Assembly: GCA_963760405.1 (NCBI GenBank)
Contig: CAVXCV010000009.1
Span: forward strand, 310,001-374,000
DNA: 64,000 nucleotides
Source: RYN-230 sp963760405
Lineage (GTDB): Bacteria; Actinomycetota; Actinomycetes; Streptosporangiales; Streptosporangiaceae
Direction: 5' to 3'
Shown here in pieces: positions 25,466-33,972 of this stretch. Every line of letters starts with the position of its first letter. The stretch's first letter is position 1. The position numbers and the translations under genes are program-made. Under the pieces are notes generated by a model that had not been told where the DNA came from, ran no database searches, and saw nothing but the letters and a program-made list of their open reading frames with translations.

Positions 25466-26746
25466 CTATTCACTGGCAGCCCAGGGGAGGTAGGCCTGGT
25501 TCTCCGCGATCAGCCGGGCGGCCAGGCCGTCGGCCAGGGCCAGCTGGCCGACCAGGGGGTGGGCCAGCAACGCCGCGCGCACCCGGTCCCGGCCGCCGCG
25601 CCGGGCCGCGTCCACCGCGAGTTCCTCGTACGCGGACACGTGCGCGACCAGGCCGCGCAGCAGCGGGGGCAATGGGGCGAGCGGCACCGGGCGGGGCCCG
25701 TCCGCGCCGATCACCGCGGGCACCTCGATCACCGCGTCGGCGGCCAGGAAGTCGAACGTGCCCGCGTTGCGCACGTTGACCACCTGGGTATCCCCGGTGT
25801 CGCCGGCCAGCGAGGCGAGCAGCGCCACCGCGGCCTCGGAGTAGTACGCGCCGCCGCGCTCGCCCAGCAGCGCGGGCTTGCGGTCCAGCGCCGGGTCGGC
25901 GTACATGGCCAGTAGCCGCCGTTCCAGCGCGGCCACTTCCTCGGCCCGGGTCGGCTGACCCCGTTCTTCCGCCACCACCTGGTCGTGCGCGTAGAAGTAC
26001 CGCAGGTAGTACGAGGGCACCATGCCCAGCTCGGGCAGTACGGACGCAGGCAGGCCGGTGTGCCCGGCGATCTCGGCGCCGCGGGTGGCGATCAGCTCGG
26101 GCAGCCGGTCGGTGCCGTCCACCACCGCGGCCCGCTCCCAGGTCAGGTGGTTGAGCCCGACGTGGTCCAGGGCCACCTGGCCGGGCTCGACGCCGAGCAG
26201 CGCGGCGAACTGCCGCTGGAAGCCGATGGCCACGTTGCACAGGCCGACGGCACGGTGCCCGGCGTCGAGCAGGGCCCGGGTGACGATGCCGACCGGGTTG
26301 GTGAAGTCGATGATCCAGGCGCCCGTCTCGGCCCGCTGCCGGGCGCGCTCGGCGATGTCCAGCACGACCGGGACGGTGCGCAGCGCCTTGGCCAGCCCGC
26401 CCGCCCCGGTGGTTTCCTGGCCGACGCAGCCGCACTCCAGCGGCCAGGTCTCGTCCCGCTGCCGGGCCGCCTGCCCGCCGATCCGCAGCTGGAGCAGGAC
26501 CGCCCCGGCCCCGTCGAGCCCGTCGTCCAGGCTGGCCGTCCAGTGCACCCGGGCGGGATGGCCGTAGGCCCGCATGATCCGCGCGGACACCGGCCCGACC
26601 ACCGCGAGCCGGCTCTCGTCCGGATCGACCAGGACCAGCTCGGTGACCTTCAGCCCGGGGCCGGTACCGGCCTGGCTCAGCCGGGCCACCCCGTCCACCA
26701 GTTCCGGGGTGTAGGTTGACCCGCCGCCGACCACCGCGACCTTCAT
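25466..26746 (-). CDS. glycoside hydrolase family 4 (6-phospho-beta-glucosidase-like)
   Basis: A 426-residue GH4 enzyme, a family that cleaves glycosides by an NAD- and metal-dependent redox mechanism. The Rossmann start KVAVVGGGSTYTPELVDG is complete; IDFTNPVGIVTRALL, GLCNVAIGF with the metal-binding cysteine and DHVGLNHLTW with the metal-binding histidine are all present. ATG 26746 overlaps the stop of the upstream ATPase gene as ATGA, so translation is coupled. GH4 beta-glucosidases normally act on 6-phospho sugars supplied by a PTS, but here the operon imports sugar by an ABC system and carries two kinases. Either the sugar is phosphorylated after import or this member takes unphosphorylated substrate. 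Confidence 0.9.
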   Translation of the reverse strand: MKVAVVGGGSTYTPELVDGVARLSQAGTGPGLKVTELVLVDPDESRLAVVGPVSARIMRAYGHPARVHWTASLDDGLDGAGAVLLQLRIGGQAARQRDETWPLECGCVGQETTGAGGLAKALRTVPVVLDIAERARQRAETGAWIIDFTNPVGIVTRALLDAGHRAVGLCNVAIGFQRQFAALLGVEPGQVALDHVGLNHLTWERAAVVDGTDRLPELIATRGAEIAGHTGLPASVLPELGMVPSYYLRYFYAHDQVVAEERGQPTRAEEVAALERRLLAMYADPALDRKPALLGERGGAYYSEAAVALLASLAGDTGDTQVVNVRNAGTFDFLAADAVIEVPAVIGADGPRPVPLAPLPPLLRGLVAHVSAYEELAVDAARRGGRDRVRAALLAHPLVGQLALADGLAARLIAENQAYLPWAASE

Positions 26747-27777
26747 CGCGCCGCCCGCATTTCCGCTCCTGCCTGCGCGACAAGGCACGCGGCCGCGTGC
26801 CCGGGGCGCAGCTCGGTGAGCTCCGGCGTGACCTGCTGGCACGCGTCGATGGCCAGCGGGCAGCGGGCGCGGAACCGGCAGCCCGGGGCCGGGTCGATGA
26901 CCTTGGGCGGCTCGCCCCGGCCGGCTTCCGCGGTCACGTCCAGCGGCGCGCGCGGGTCGGGCACCGCGGACAGCAGCAGCTGGGTGTACGGGTGCTCGGG
27001 ATGCGCCAGCACCTCCTCCACCGGCCCGGACTCCGCGATCCGGCCCGCGTACATGACGATGAGCCGGTCCGCCACATAGCGCGCGCTGGCGATGTCATGG
27101 GTGATGTAGAGGATGGACACCCCCTCCTCGTCGCGCAGCCGGACCATCAGGTTCAGCAGCCCGATCCGGATGGACACGTCCAGCATGGACACGGGCTCGT
27201 CGGCCAGGATCAGCTTCGGCCGCAGCGCCAGCGCCTGGGCGAAGCCGACCCGCTGCCGCTGGCCGCCGCTCAGCTCGTGTGGGAAGCGCTGCAGCACCTC
27301 GGCCGCGGGGGACAGCCCGACCACCTCGAACACCCGCTCCGCCTCGGCCTGCCGCTGCGCGGCGGACAGCTCCGGCCGGTGCAGCTTGAGGCCGCGCAGA
27401 ATCCCGTGCGAGATCCGGTGCACCGGGTTGATCGAGCTGAACGGGTCCTGGAACACCATCGGGACCAGCCCGGTGTAGTGCAGGGTGTCCCGCCTGGATC
27501 GGAGCTGGGACACCGGCCGGCCCTGGAAGTAGATCTCGCCGCTGGTCGGCTGGTACAGCTTGGCCAGCAGCCGGGCGATGGTGCTCTTGCCGCTGCCGCT
27601 CTCCCCGGCCAGGGCCACGATCTCCCGCTCGCCGATGGCCAGGCTGACGTCATCGACTGCGTGCAGGGTGAGCCGGGACAGCGCGTTGCCGATCTTGAAG
27701 TGCTTGGTCAGGCCCGTGGTCCGCAGCAACGGCCCGGCACCGGGTGGGCCGCCCGGGTGGCGCTCAGCCTCAGTCAT
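26743..27777 (-). CDS. Opp-type ABC transporter ATP-binding protein (OppF-like)
   Basis: A 344-residue ATPase of the oligopeptide/nickel/sugar ABC family. Walker A is GESGSGKST, the signature is LSGGQRQRV, Walker B is LILADEPVSMLD, and the switch histidine is in YITHDIA. The C-terminal Opp/Dpp extension HPYTQLLLSAVPDP with the cysteine cluster CRFRARCPLAIDAC is present; in relatives it can hold an iron-sulfur cluster. ATG 27777 overlaps the previous gene's stop by eight bases. It works with the OppD-like ATPase and the two permeases to import the ligand of the solute-binding protein at 31-32.6 kb. Confidence 0.94.
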   Translation of the reverse strand: MTEAERHPGGPPGAGPLLRTTGLTKHFKIGNALSRLTLHAVDDVSLAIGEREIVALAGESGSGKSTIARLLAKLYQPTSGEIYFQGRPVSQLRSRRDTLHYTGLVPMVFQDPFSSINPVHRISHGILRGLKLHRPELSAAQRQAEAERVFEVVGLSPAAEVLQRFPHELSGGQRQRVGFAQALALRPKLILADEPVSMLDVSIRIGLLNLMVRLRDEEGVSILYITHDIASARYVADRLIVMYAGRIAESGPVEEVLAHPEHPYTQLLLSAVPDPRAPLDVTAEAGRGEPPKVIDPAPGCRFRARCPLAIDACQQVTPELTELRPGHAAACLVAQAGAEMRAAR

Positions 27778-28900
27778 CGCTGCCTCCTGCGGCGTTGCGG
27801 TCCTCACTGGCCACGCTGGTTTTGCCGCTGTCACCAGCCACGCTGGTCACCGGGGGGTGGCAGGCCGCCGGGGACGCGGTTCCGTTGCTGATGGCAGGCA
27901 GCAGGCAGCGGACCTGCACCTCGCCGACCTCATAGAGCCCGGGCGGGGTGGTCCTGCACATCTCCATGACCTGCGGGCAGCGCGGTGCGAACCGGCAGCC
28001 CGCCGGGAGGCGGGCCAGGTCAGGCGGGCTGCCCGGGATGCCGGTCAGCGGCTGCCGCGGGCCCTTGATCGACGGGAACGCCTCCAGCAGCCCGATGCTG
28101 TACGGGTGCCGCGGGGCGTCGAACACCTGCCGGGTCGCGCCGAACTCGGCCACCTGCCCGGCGTACATCACCATCAGCCGGTCCGAGAAGTGGCTGACCA
28201 GGGACATGTCATGGGTCACGAAGATGATCGCGAAGCCGAGCTGCCGCTGCAGCTCCTTGATCTGCACCATCAGCGAGCGCTGCGCCACCACGTCCAGTGC
28301 GGACGTCGGCTCGTCCATGATCACCAGCTCTGGGGTGAACAGCATGGCCATGGCGATCATGGACCGCTGCCGCATCCCGCCGGACAGCTGGTGCGGGTAG
28401 CTGCCCAGGTGCACCGGGTCGATGCCGACCATGCGGAGGACCTCCGCGGACCGGCTGGCGATCTCGGCCCGGGAGGACACCCCGTGCGCCCGCATCGCGT
28501 CCCGGAACTGGGCGCCGATCGACGTCACCGGGTTGAGCGCATTCATCGCACTCTGCATGACCACCGACATGTCCTTCCAGCGCACCGCGGCCAGCTGGGC
28601 GTCGGTCAGGCCGACCAGGCTGCGACCCTGGAAGGTCACGCTGCCGCCGGTGACCACGGCGGGCGGGGCCAGCAGCTGGGCGATGGCGAACAGCAGGGTC
28701 GACTTGCCGCAGCCGGACTCGCCGACGATGCCGATGAACTCACCGGGGGCCAGGTCGAAGCTCACCGCGTCCACCGCGCGGACGCTGCCGCGGTCGGTGG
28801 CGTACTCCACGCTCAGCTCGCTGACCCGCAGGACCGGGTCCCGGTGCAGCACCGGAGCGGCCGCCTGCTGGTGCTGGCCACCTGGGGTCTGGTCAGGCAC
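27770..28900 (-). CDS. Opp-type ABC transporter ATP-binding protein (OppD-like)
   Basis: A 376-residue ATPase and partner of the preceding OppF-like protein. Walker A is GESGCGKST, the signature is LSGGMRQRS, Walker B is LVIMDEPTSALD and the switch region FVTHDMSLV. The Opp-type tail HPYSIGLLEAFPSI with CRFAPRCPQVMEMC is present. GTG 28900 overlaps the stop of the OppC-like permease by eight bases. The last 40 residues are an unusual Ser/Ala-rich extension (VTSVAGDSGKTSVASE). Confidence 0.94.
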   Translation of the reverse strand: MPDQTPGGQHQQAAAPVLHRDPVLRVSELSVEYATDRGSVRAVDAVSFDLAPGEFIGIVGESGCGKSTLLFAIAQLLAPPAVVTGGSVTFQGRSLVGLTDAQLAAVRWKDMSVVMQSAMNALNPVTSIGAQFRDAMRAHGVSSRAEIASRSAEVLRMVGIDPVHLGSYPHQLSGGMRQRSMIAMAMLFTPELVIMDEPTSALDVVAQRSLMVQIKELQRQLGFAIIFVTHDMSLVSHFSDRLMVMYAGQVAEFGATRQVFDAPRHPYSIGLLEAFPSIKGPRQPLTGIPGSPPDLARLPAGCRFAPRCPQVMEMCRTTPPGLYEVGEVQVRCLLPAISNGTASPAACHPPVTSVAGDSGKTSVASEDRNAAGGSDD

Positions 28901-29870
28901 GGGTCACCGGCCTTCTGCGGGCCGGCCGCAGCGCGGGGTTGCCGATCTCGTCGAAAGCGTAGTTGAGCAGAGCGAACGCCGCGCCGAGCGCGGCGATGCA
29001 GGCGCCCGGCGCGAGCGCCCACATGGGCTGGCCGGTCTGCAGCGCCGCCTCGTTCTGCGCCCAGTACAGCATCGTGCCCCAGCTCTGCGTATTCGGGTTG
29101 CCCAGGCCGATGAACTGCAGGCTGGAGGCGAACAGCACCGCGTACAGCGCGTTGGTCAGGAAAGCCGCCACGATCAGCGACGTCATCGTGGGAATGATCT
29201 CCACCACGATGATGTAGAGCCGCCGCTCGCCGCGGACCCGCGCCGCCTGCAGGAAGTCCCGGTGGCGCAGGGAGAGGGCCTGCGACCGGAGCTGGCGTGC
29301 GGTGTAGGACCAGCTGGTGACGGTGATCACCAGGATGAGCACCAGGGTGCCGCCGCCGTGCGCGTAGCCGGCGATGATGATCAGCAGCGGGAACAGCGGG
29401 ATGACCAGCAGCACGTCGGTGAGCAGGCTGAGCGAGCCGTCCCACAGCCCGCCCAGGTAGGCGGCGGCCACCCCGATCAGGACAGCGATCCCGGTCGCGG
29501 CCAGCCCGACCGTGAACGCGATGATCATCACGTTCCTGGTCCCCCAGACGAGCTGGGCCCACAGGTCCTGGCCCTGCGCGGTGGTGCCGAGCAGGTGCGC
29601 GGTGGACAGGCCCAGTCGCGGGGCGTAGGCGTCCGCGCCCGGGTCGTCGTGCGCGATCAGGCCGGGGAACAGCGCCGCGAACAGGAATATGGCGAGCAGC
29701 ACGGTGCCCGCGGTGGCCTTGCGGTTCGACCGCACCGCACGGCCCATCCGGGCCAGCGCGTGCCGGGCAGGCGGCGCAGGCTGCGCTGCCCCGGCGCTGC
29801 CTGGCTCGCTGCTGGGCAGCTGGCCGACGGCGTCGGGGGCGGCGGGGACCCCGGATATCGGCATCGACAT
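28893..29870 (-). CDS. Opp-type ABC transporter permease (OppC-like)
   Basis: A 325-residue inner-membrane permease. After a variable Pro/Ala-rich cytoplasmic start it shows the OppC N-terminal helix with FRSNRK-like ARMGRAVRSNRKATAGT, HLLGTTAQGQDLWAQLVWGTR, and the coupling-helix region RHRDFLQAARVRGERRLYII that contacts the ATPases, with five to six hydrophobic helices. ATG 29870 lies two bases after the stop of the OppB-like gene. Confidence 0.94.
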   Translation of the reverse strand: MSMPISGVPAAPDAVGQLPSSEPGSAGAAQPAPPARHALARMGRAVRSNRKATAGTVLLAIFLFAALFPGLIAHDDPGADAYAPRLGLSTAHLLGTTAQGQDLWAQLVWGTRNVMIIAFTVGLAATGIAVLIGVAAAYLGGLWDGSLSLLTDVLLVIPLFPLLIIIAGYAHGGGTLVLILVITVTSWSYTARQLRSQALSLRHRDFLQAARVRGERRLYIIVVEIIPTMTSLIVAAFLTNALYAVLFASSLQFIGLGNPNTQSWGTMLYWAQNEAALQTGQPMWALAPGACIAALGAAFALLNYAFDEIGNPALRPARRRPVTRA

Positions 29871-29872
29871 GG

Positions 29873-30859
29873 CTAGCCCGCCGTCCTGGTCCGTGGGTCG
29901 AGCAGCGCGGTGGCGATGTCGGCGAGCAGGATGGCCAGCAGCACCGCGACGGTGATGAGCAGGAACAGCGCCTGTTCCAGCGGGTAATCCTCGCCCTGCA
30001 CGGCCTGCAGCAGCATGTAGCCGACGCCGGGATAGTTGAACACGTACTCGATCAGGATGGCCCCGCTGACCACGAACCCGAGGGACATGGCGAAGCCGGT
30101 GAGGTTGGGCAGGATCGCGTTGCGGGCCGCGTAGCCGACCATGATGCGCCGGCTCGGCAGCCCCTTGGCCCGGGCCATCCGTACGTAGTCCTCGGCCAGC
30201 GTGGTGATCATCGTGTTCCGCATGGTCAGGATCCAGGTGCCGATCGTGGTGATCAGCAGCGCGATGGCGGGCAGCGCGGCGTGCGACAGCACGTCCTGGA
30301 AGAAGGTGAGGTTGAGGCCCGGGCTGTCCGTGGACACGTAATAGCCGCCCTCGGTGGGCAGCCAGTGCAGGGTGATCCCGAAGATCAGCACCAGCACCAT
30401 GCCCATCCAGAAATACGGGATCGCGGAGATGATCACGAACACCGGCGGCAGCACGCTGTCCAGCCGGCCGCCCCGCCGCCAGGCGGACACGATGCCCAGG
30501 CCGGTGCCGAGCAGGAAGGCCATGATGGTGACGATGCCCACCAGGCCGAGTGTCCACCAGATGGCGCTGCCGATGACCGAGGTGACCGGCTCCGGGTAAA
30601 AGTCCAGCGAGGGCCCGAAATTACCGGTCAGGACCTGGTGCAGGTAGCTGACGTACTGCGCGGGCAGGCTCTTGTTCGTGTTGACCCCGAACAGCACCTC
30701 CAGGGCGTGCAACGTGCCCGGGCCGATCTGCCCGTGGAACTTGGCCAGCATGGCCAGCGCGGGGTTCCCCGGCATCAGCCGGGGGAGCAGGAAGTTGAGG
30801 GTCAGCGCCGCCCACAAGGTGATGACAAAGAAGCCGAGGCGGCGCAGCGCGAATCTCAA
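29873..30859 (-). CDS. Opp-type ABC transporter permease (OppB-like)
   Basis: A 328-residue permease with six helices: the N-terminal anchor RRLGFFVITLWAALTLNFLL, the periplasmic loop with PAQYVSYLHQVLTGNFGPSL, and the coupling motif EDYVRMARAKGLPSRRIM. The start is TTG 30859, preceded by GAGGAG at six bases; no better codon is nearby. Between this gene and the solute-binding protein gene upstream lies a strong hairpin at 30915-30946. Confidence 0.93.
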   Translation of the reverse strand: MRFALRRLGFFVITLWAALTLNFLLPRLMPGNPALAMLAKFHGQIGPGTLHALEVLFGVNTNKSLPAQYVSYLHQVLTGNFGPSLDFYPEPVTSVIGSAIWWTLGLVGIVTIMAFLLGTGLGIVSAWRRGGRLDSVLPPVFVIISAIPYFWMGMVLVLIFGITLHWLPTEGGYYVSTDSPGLNLTFFQDVLSHAALPAIALLITTIGTWILTMRNTMITTLAEDYVRMARAKGLPSRRIMVGYAARNAILPNLTGFAMSLGFVVSGAILIEYVFNYPGVGYMLLQAVQGEDYPLEQALFLLITVAVLLAILLADIATALLDPRTRTAG

Positions 30860-30914
30860 GCTCGTCTCCTCGTGATCATGGTGAGCTCCTCACAGGGGCG
30901 GTCTGGCCGACGGT

Positions 30915-30946
30915 GGTGCGTGCCCGGGCTGGCCCGGGCACGCACC
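30915..30946. terminator. long perfect hairpin inside the transporter operon
   Basis: GGTGCGTGCCCGGGC (30915-30929) and its exact complement (30932-30946) are separated by two bases. The hairpin stands between the solute-binding protein gene and the permease genes. Such structures often stabilise the 3-prime end of the binding-protein message or act as partial terminators, giving more binding protein than permease. Confidence 0.65.
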
Positions 30947-30985
30947 AGGTCACCTGCGCGGTGTCAGCGTCGCGGTGTCACCAGG

Positions 30986-32647
30986 TCACTTCGACCTGAG
31001 ATGGAGCAGCACCTGCTCCATGTCCGGGTAGGCGTAGGCGGATGGCTGGGCGTACGGGTCACCCGGAGTGGGCCACCCGGTGAGCGACGAGTCGTCCCAC
31101 TGGTACCAGTCCACCGCCTGCACCACCGGGATGATGGGCAGCTGGGACAGCATGACCTGCTCTACCTGGTCGATGATCGAATGCTGCTGCGCCACCGACG
31201 TGGACGCCGCGTATTCGCTGAACAGCTGGTCCGTGGCCGGGTTGCTGTACCGCTCGTAGTTGGTCGATGCCTGCTGGCCGATCGGGGCGGTGCCCGCCGA
31301 GTCCAGCCAGTTCCGCAGCTCGTAGTACGGGCTCGGGCCGAAGGTCTGCTGGTCGTAGTACGCGAGCTGGAATTTGCCCGTGTAGATAGCCGCGGTGAAG
31401 TCGGTGTTGGTCAGGTTGTCCGGCGTCACCTGGATGCCGACCGCCTTGAGGTTCTGCGCGACGACCTGCATCGAGGCCACCCAGTCGGAGTAGTCGCCGA
31501 TGTTGATGACGCTGAAGGAGAGCTTCTGGCCCTGCGCGTTGGCCATGATGCCGTCCGAGCCCATCTTGAAGCCGGCTGAGGCCAGTAGCTGCTTCGCCTT
31601 CGCCGGGTTGTAACTGAAGTTGTACTTGCTCACCAGCGCGGAGTCGAGCCAGCTGGAGAACGTCGGCGTCACGATGCCTGCCTGGTCGGCGGGGGGCTCA
31701 TAGCCGGACTCGCCGATCGAGGAGACCTTCGACCGGTCGATCGCGTACGACATGGCCTGGCGCACCTTGACGTTGCTGAGCAGGGAGTTCTTCAGGTTTG
31801 GCACCAGCGAGACGTTCACCGTCGGCGGGAACCAGTAGTGGAAGTTGGGGCTCTTGGAGGTGTAGAAGGCCTTGATGCCTGGGATGTACTGCGAGCCCCA
31901 CTGCGCCTGGCCGCTGGCCAGCTGGTCGTTGGCCGTGTTGTTGCTGGTGAAGGCCGGGTACTGCACCTTGGTGACCTTCGGCAGACCGGGCTGCCAGTAG
32001 TGCGGGTTGGCGGTGTAGGTGATGTTCTGCTTCGTGCAGGGATTCACCTTGTACGGGCCGGTGCCCACCGGGTTGGTGTCCGCGAACGACACCGGGTTGC
32101 TGATCTTCGACCAGACGTGCTGGGGCACGATGGGCGTCTGGCCGGCGATGAAGTAGAAGGCCGGCACGGCCGCGTGCTGGAACTTCATGGTCACCTGGTC
32201 GGAGCCGGTCTGGGTGACGCTGGACAGCACCGCCCAGTCACCGGTCAGGTCCAGGGCCGGGTACTTCTTGAGCAGGTTGAAGGTGTACACCACGTCCGCT
32301 GGGGTCAGCGCGGTCCCATCGCTGAACTTGACGCCCTTGCGGATGGTGAACGTGAGCGACGTGTTGCCCTGCCCCCACTGCCACGAGGTGGCCAGCATCG
32401 GCGTGGTCTTGCCGTTCTGCAGCGCGTTGACGTAGACGAGCGGCTCGTACACGAACCCGACGGACAGCAGGGTGTCCGAGCCGTTGAACGGGCTGAAGTC
32501 GCACGTCCACAGGGCGCCGTTCTCGTTGGAGATGGTGACCACGCTCTTGGTGGCTGCGGTGGAACCGTTGTTAGTGGAGCCGGCACTGCAGGCGGCCGCG
32601 AGCAGGCCGGCTGTGACGAGGGCCCCGATGGCCTTGAGGCGTCTCAT
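30986..32647 (-). CDS. family 5 solute-binding lipoprotein of an Opp-type sugar or peptide importer
   Basis: A 553-residue extracellular solute-binding protein of family 5. The N-terminus is a lipoprotein signal: basic MRRLKA, a hydrophobic stretch and the lipobox LAAAC, with Cys20 as lipid anchor. Family motifs include FTIRKGVKFSDGTALTPADV, PVGTGPYKV and VRQAMSYAIDRSKV. ATG 32647 overlaps the stop of the upstream ROK kinase (ATGA). Opp-type systems next to glycosidases and sugar kinases often import oligosaccharides such as cellobiose rather than peptides, and I infer that here. Confidence 0.93.
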   Translation of the reverse strand: MRRLKAIGALVTAGLLAAACSAGSTNNGSTAATKSVVTISNENGALWTCDFSPFNGSDTLLSVGFVYEPLVYVNALQNGKTTPMLATSWQWGQGNTSLTFTIRKGVKFSDGTALTPADVVYTFNLLKKYPALDLTGDWAVLSSVTQTGSDQVTMKFQHAAVPAFYFIAGQTPIVPQHVWSKISNPVSFADTNPVGTGPYKVNPCTKQNITYTANPHYWQPGLPKVTKVQYPAFTSNNTANDQLASGQAQWGSQYIPGIKAFYTSKSPNFHYWFPPTVNVSLVPNLKNSLLSNVKVRQAMSYAIDRSKVSSIGESGYEPPADQAGIVTPTFSSWLDSALVSKYNFSYNPAKAKQLLASAGFKMGSDGIMANAQGQKLSFSVINIGDYSDWVASMQVVAQNLKAVGIQVTPDNLTNTDFTAAIYTGKFQLAYYDQQTFGPSPYYELRNWLDSAGTAPIGQQASTNYERYSNPATDQLFSEYAASTSVAQQHSIIDQVEQVMLSQLPIIPVVQAVDWYQWDDSSLTGWPTPGDPYAQPSAYAYPDMEQVLLHLRSK

Positions 32648-33695
32648 GGCTGAAGCCTTTCCTTACGTGTGCTGATAGGGGCATTACTGGGCTGGGCCAG
32701 GCTGACCAGGGCGCCGTCCACGGCGGCGGCCGCCTGGGCGGCATCCGCTGCCAGCGCGACCGCGCCGATCAGTGGAGCGTCTGCGGGGAAGCGGGCGGGA
32801 ACCAGTTCGGGCGGGTACGGGTGCCGGCGGCCAGCGCCTGCTCCAGGCCCGGCCGCAGCCGGTCCCAGGAGCGGACCATGCCGCCGCCCACGGCGATCCG
32901 CACCGGGTTGATGGTGATGGCCAGGTTGACCACATGGAAAGCGAGCTCGGTGACGAACTCGCTGACCAGGTGATCGAGTTCGGGGTCGTCGGCACTGGCA
33001 CCGAACACGTCAGCAGCGGATATCGGTCGCCGGCCCGGGTGAGCCGGGGCCGGATCGGGCGGATCGGGCGGATGGGCCGGATCGGCCCGGCGGGCCAGGA
33101 GGGCGGCCCGGCGGGCCAGGGCCTGGCCGCTGACCATGTCCTCCAGCGGGACCCGGGCCTCCAGAGTGCGCCCCACGTCAGACGCGGCACGCAGGTGATA
33201 GCCGATTTCGCCCGCGGCGCCGTGACCGCCGGCGATCACCTGGCCACCGACCACCAGTGCGGCGGACAGGCCGGTGCCGAGGTTCAGGTAGATGGCTGGA
33301 TCACAGCCCGCCAGCGCGCCCCAGCGCACCTCGGCCTGGGCCGCGGCCTTGGCGTCGGTAGCCATCCGGATCTCCGCGCCGGGGAAGGCGGCGCGCAGTT
33401 CCCGGCCCAGCGGCAGTTCGCCCCAGCCGTTGATGGACGGGGCCAGCTCGACCCGGTCCTCGAACGGGATGCCGAAGGTGGACACGCCGACCGCGGCCAG
33501 GTCCGCGCCGGGGGCGACGGTCTGCAGCAGGTCGCGCGCGGCCTGGATGCCACGCTCGAAGCTGGCCCGCGCGCCAAGCTCGCCGCCGCTGTGGACGGTG
33601 ACCGAGCCGAGCCGGTTCCCGGCCAGCCCGCCGACAGCGACAGCAATCTTGGTTCCCCCGAAATCGAGCCCGAGGATGACCGGGGCCTGAGCCAT
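32644..33695 (-). pseudogene. ROK family sugar kinase, one frameshift near the C-terminus
   Basis: From ATG 33695 the frame encodes a ROK kinase: phosphate-binding LGLDFGGTKIAVAVG (residues 9-23), the YLNLGTGLSAALVVGG region, and the ROK metal signature region VIAGGHGAAGEIGYH. ADVFGASADDPELDHLV and INPVRIAVGGGMV follow. Near 32815 the frame shifts: the read-on frame stops after PPASPQTLH, while the next frame gives PELVPARFPADAPLIGAVAL and continues to a TGA at 32644-32646 that overlaps the ATG of the binding-protein gene. One indel thus separates a complete gene of about 350 codons. Gln/His metal ligands of the canonical CXCGXXGC motif are not seen. It is the first gene of the operon. Confidence 0.85.
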
Positions 33696-33741
33696 AGCAC
33701 CTGCCTGGGAAAACAGCGGGCGCGCGTCCTTGCGCGAGATT

Positions 33742-33760
33742 GTTAGGACAGTATCCTAAC
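33742..33760. promoter_or_regulatory. palindrome between divergent ROK genes, candidate operator
   Basis: GTTAGGA-CAGTA-TCCTAAC is an inverted repeat with perfect 7-bp arms, 47 bases upstream of the ROK kinase start. Half-site sequence and spacing equal those at 10383-10403. Lying between the operon and the ROK regulator gene, it is the expected binding site of that regulator. Confidence 0.7.
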
Positions 33761-33783
33761 TATTTAAGGGCGACAAGCCCGGA

Positions 33784-33972
33784 ATGCGAAACATGGGTGG
33801 CGGCATGCTGGCGTGGGTCTCGCAGGGCAGCGCCGCGCCTGGCCCAGTGGTGCTTCTGGCCGGCCTGGTGGTGCTTCTGGCCGGCTTGGTGGTGCTTCTG
33901 GCTGGGCCGGTGGTGCTTCTGGCTGGGCCGGGCCGCGCCCATAGCCCGGGATCGGTTGGTGCGGGACGATGA
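33784..33972 (+). CDS. possible small hydrophobic leader protein with VVLLAG repeats
   Basis: An open frame of 62 codons (ATG 33784) covers the 21-bp tandem repeats. It contains PVVLLAGLVVLLAGLVVLLA, long enough to span a membrane. Its TGA (33970-33972) overlaps the ATGATG at which the ROK regulator begins, as expected for a translationally coupled leader. The ribosome binding site is weak and the repeats would give a long frame in several phases, so this may not be a gene. Confidence 0.25.
   Translation: MRNMGGGMLAWVSQGSAAPGPVVLLAGLVVLLAGLVVLLAGPVVLLAGPGRAHSPGSVGAGR
33847..33930 (+). repeat. four 21-bp tandem repeats upstream of the ROK regulator
   Basis: The unit GTGGTGCTTCTGGCCGGCCTG occurs at 33847, 33868, 33889 and 33910, with up to four changes between copies. 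It fills the leader between the operator at 33742-33760 and the regulator start at 33969. Length change would alter the leader by seven codons or two helical turns. Confidence 0.9.
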
